Both the position numbers and the translations under genes were made by a program. Under the pieces are notes generated by a model, which made no database searches, was not told the DNA's origin, and saw only the letters and a program-made list of their open reading frames with translations. This document shows, in pieces, positions 62,986 through 64,000 of a stretch of DNA of 64,000 nt. The stretch is taken from positions 62,001-126,000 of the forward strand of contig NZ_VORU01000009.1 of the NCBI RefSeq assembly GCF_007997135.1, given 5' to 3'. The first letter of the stretch is position 1. Each line of letters opens with the position of its first letter. This DNA comes from Aequorivita lipolytica. Its GTDB lineage: Bacteria; Bacteroidota; Bacteroidia; Flavobacteriales; Flavobacteriaceae.

Positions 62986-64000
62986 TTGGCGCTTTCAGAT
63001 TATACCCGCGAATTTAAATATAACACCAAACTGGCAACGCCCGTTATTTTGGGAATGCTGGGGCACCAAGTGGTGGCGCTGGTGGATAATATTATGGTGG
63101 GGCAATTAGGAACTGCCGAGCTAGCCGCTGTATCGCTGGGGAACAGTTTTATGTTTGTGGCTATGAGTCTGGGTATTGGCTTTTCTACAGCCATAACCCC
63201 TTTGGTTGCTGAAGCAGATGGAGAGGGGAATCGCGAGAAGGGGAAATCTTCCTTTAAGCACGGTTTGTTTTTGTGTATTGTTTTGGGATTGGTGCTTTTT
63301 GCTACAGTAATGTTCGCAAAACCATTAATGTACGTAATGAAACAACCGCCAGAAGTGGTGGATTTGGCAATGCCTTATTTAACGTTGGTTGCAGCTTCCC
63401 TGGTTCCGCTGATAATTTTTCAGGGTTTTAAACAATTTAGCGATGGATTGTCTATGACGCGTTTCCCGATGTATGCTACTATAGTAGCGAATTTGGTGAA
63501 TGTGTTACTGAACTATATGTTTATTTTCGGAAAGTTTGGTGCGCCGGAAATGGGTGTTGTGGGCGCGGCAATTGGCACCTTGGTTTCTCGTGTTGTGATG
63601 GTAATTTATTTGTGGTATTTATTAAGCCGAAAAGAGAAATCGCGATATTTTGTTACTGATATTAAGATTTTCACCCTCAGCAAAGTGATGCTGAAAAAGC
63701 TTTTAAACCTTGGTTTTCCTTCGGCTATGCAGATGTTTTTTGAAGTAATGATCTTCACTTCCGCAGTATGGCTTTCTGGAATTCTTGGCAAGAACCCGCA
63801 AGCTGCAAACCAAATTGCGCTGAACTTGGCCTCTATGACTTTCATGGTAGCGATGGGCTTTAGCGTGGCTGCAACGATAAGGGTGGGCAACCAAAAAGGG
63901 TTGAAAAACTTTAGGGAACTGCGCCGGGTGGCGATTTCTATAGGACTATTGACCACTATTTTGGCGTTGGTTTTTGCGGTTTTCTTTATTCTTTTTAATG
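62986..64000 (+). CDS. MATE-family efflux transporter (3' end cut off by the window)
   Basis: TTG start at 62986; open to the window end (338 codons, no stop). Helices with the MATE N-terminal block TKLATPVILGMLGHQVVALVDNIMVGQLGTAELAAVSLGN (~15-54), then FKQFSDGLSMTR (~150), GAAIGTLVSR (~195) and a start of the second half (LLNLGFPSAMQMFFEVMIF). Na+ or H+ driven multidrug or metabolite exporter in homologs. Confidence 0.93.
   Translation, partial: MALSDYTREFKYNTKLATPVILGMLGHQVVALVDNIMVGQLGTAELAAVSLGNSFMFVAMSLGIGFSTAITPLVAEADGEGNREKGKSSFKHGLFLCIVLGLVLFATVMFAKPLMYVMKQPPEVVDLAMPYLTLVAASLVPLIIFQGFKQFSDGLSMTRFPMYATIVANLVNVLLNYMFIFGKFGAPEMGVVGAAIGTLVSRVVMVIYLWYLLSRKEKSRYFVTDIKIFTLSKVMLKKLLNLGFPSAMQMFFEVMIFTSAVWLSGILGKNPQAANQIALNLASMTFMVAMGFSVAATIRVGNQKGLKNFRELRRVAISIGLLTTILALVFAVFFILFN

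Overview
The window looks like the chromosome of a marine-type Flavobacteriaceae bacterium (Bacteroidota). Four things point there: low GC, promoters with TAnnTTTG -7 boxes and no Shine-Dalgarno signals, type IX secretion C-terminal sorting domains, and lineage-typical genes (type III glutamine synthetase, divergent PurM-like protein, Lacal_2735 protein, DUF4920, dipeptidyl peptidase III). The genus cannot be fixed from the sequence alone.

Layout. 1-6.6 kb: housekeeping genes (prmA, clpS, tRNA-Arg, apt, a Ca2+/Na+ antiporter, glnN). 7.0-18.8 kb: a large curli (functional amyloid) locus. It has one 688-residue curlin-repeat protein, two sister ~485-residue curlins (the second broken by a one-base deletion), a decayed curlin between them, and an operon encoding a CsgB-like minor curlin, a CsgE protein with an extra N-terminal domain, CsgF, CsgG with a C-terminal beta-barrel-like extension, and a multidomain lipoprotein. 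18.9-23.7 kb: purM-like, prfA, pyrF and a metal/cobalamin-binding protein. 23.9-31.0 kb: a decayed tandem duplication of the unit [DUF4197 - T9SS protein - 5' end of icmF], with the intact copy ending in full-length icmF. 31.0-32.0 kb: a Xre/RES toxin-antitoxin pair. 32-45 kb: mixed housekeeping and membrane genes, including an MFS exporter preceded by a possible leader-peptide/terminator attenuator, crcB, DPP III, ilvE, mnmD and YceI. 45.4-52.9 kb: grpE-dnaJ, an ABC-2 exporter, an outer-membrane protein coupled to an NtrC-like regulator without an HTH domain, and PPK2. 52.9-64 kb: M28 peptidase, rlmF, a PLP enzyme carrying three in-frame palindromes, an AT-rich trypsin-like gene next to a 45-bp copy of the adjacent ABC gene's 3' end, and the 5' part of a MATE exporter.

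The most distinctive content is the curli locus. The subunits (7.0-13.9 kb) are separate transcription units, each closed by its own terminator, and two share a ~320-bp conserved leader. The secretion machinery (14.1-18.8 kb) is a tight operon in which several proteins carry domains absent from the enterobacterial system. No csgD-type regulator is visible. The region shows active birth and death of paralogs (frameshift, fossil copy). The second duplication area (24-31 kb) shows the same dynamics for unrelated genes.
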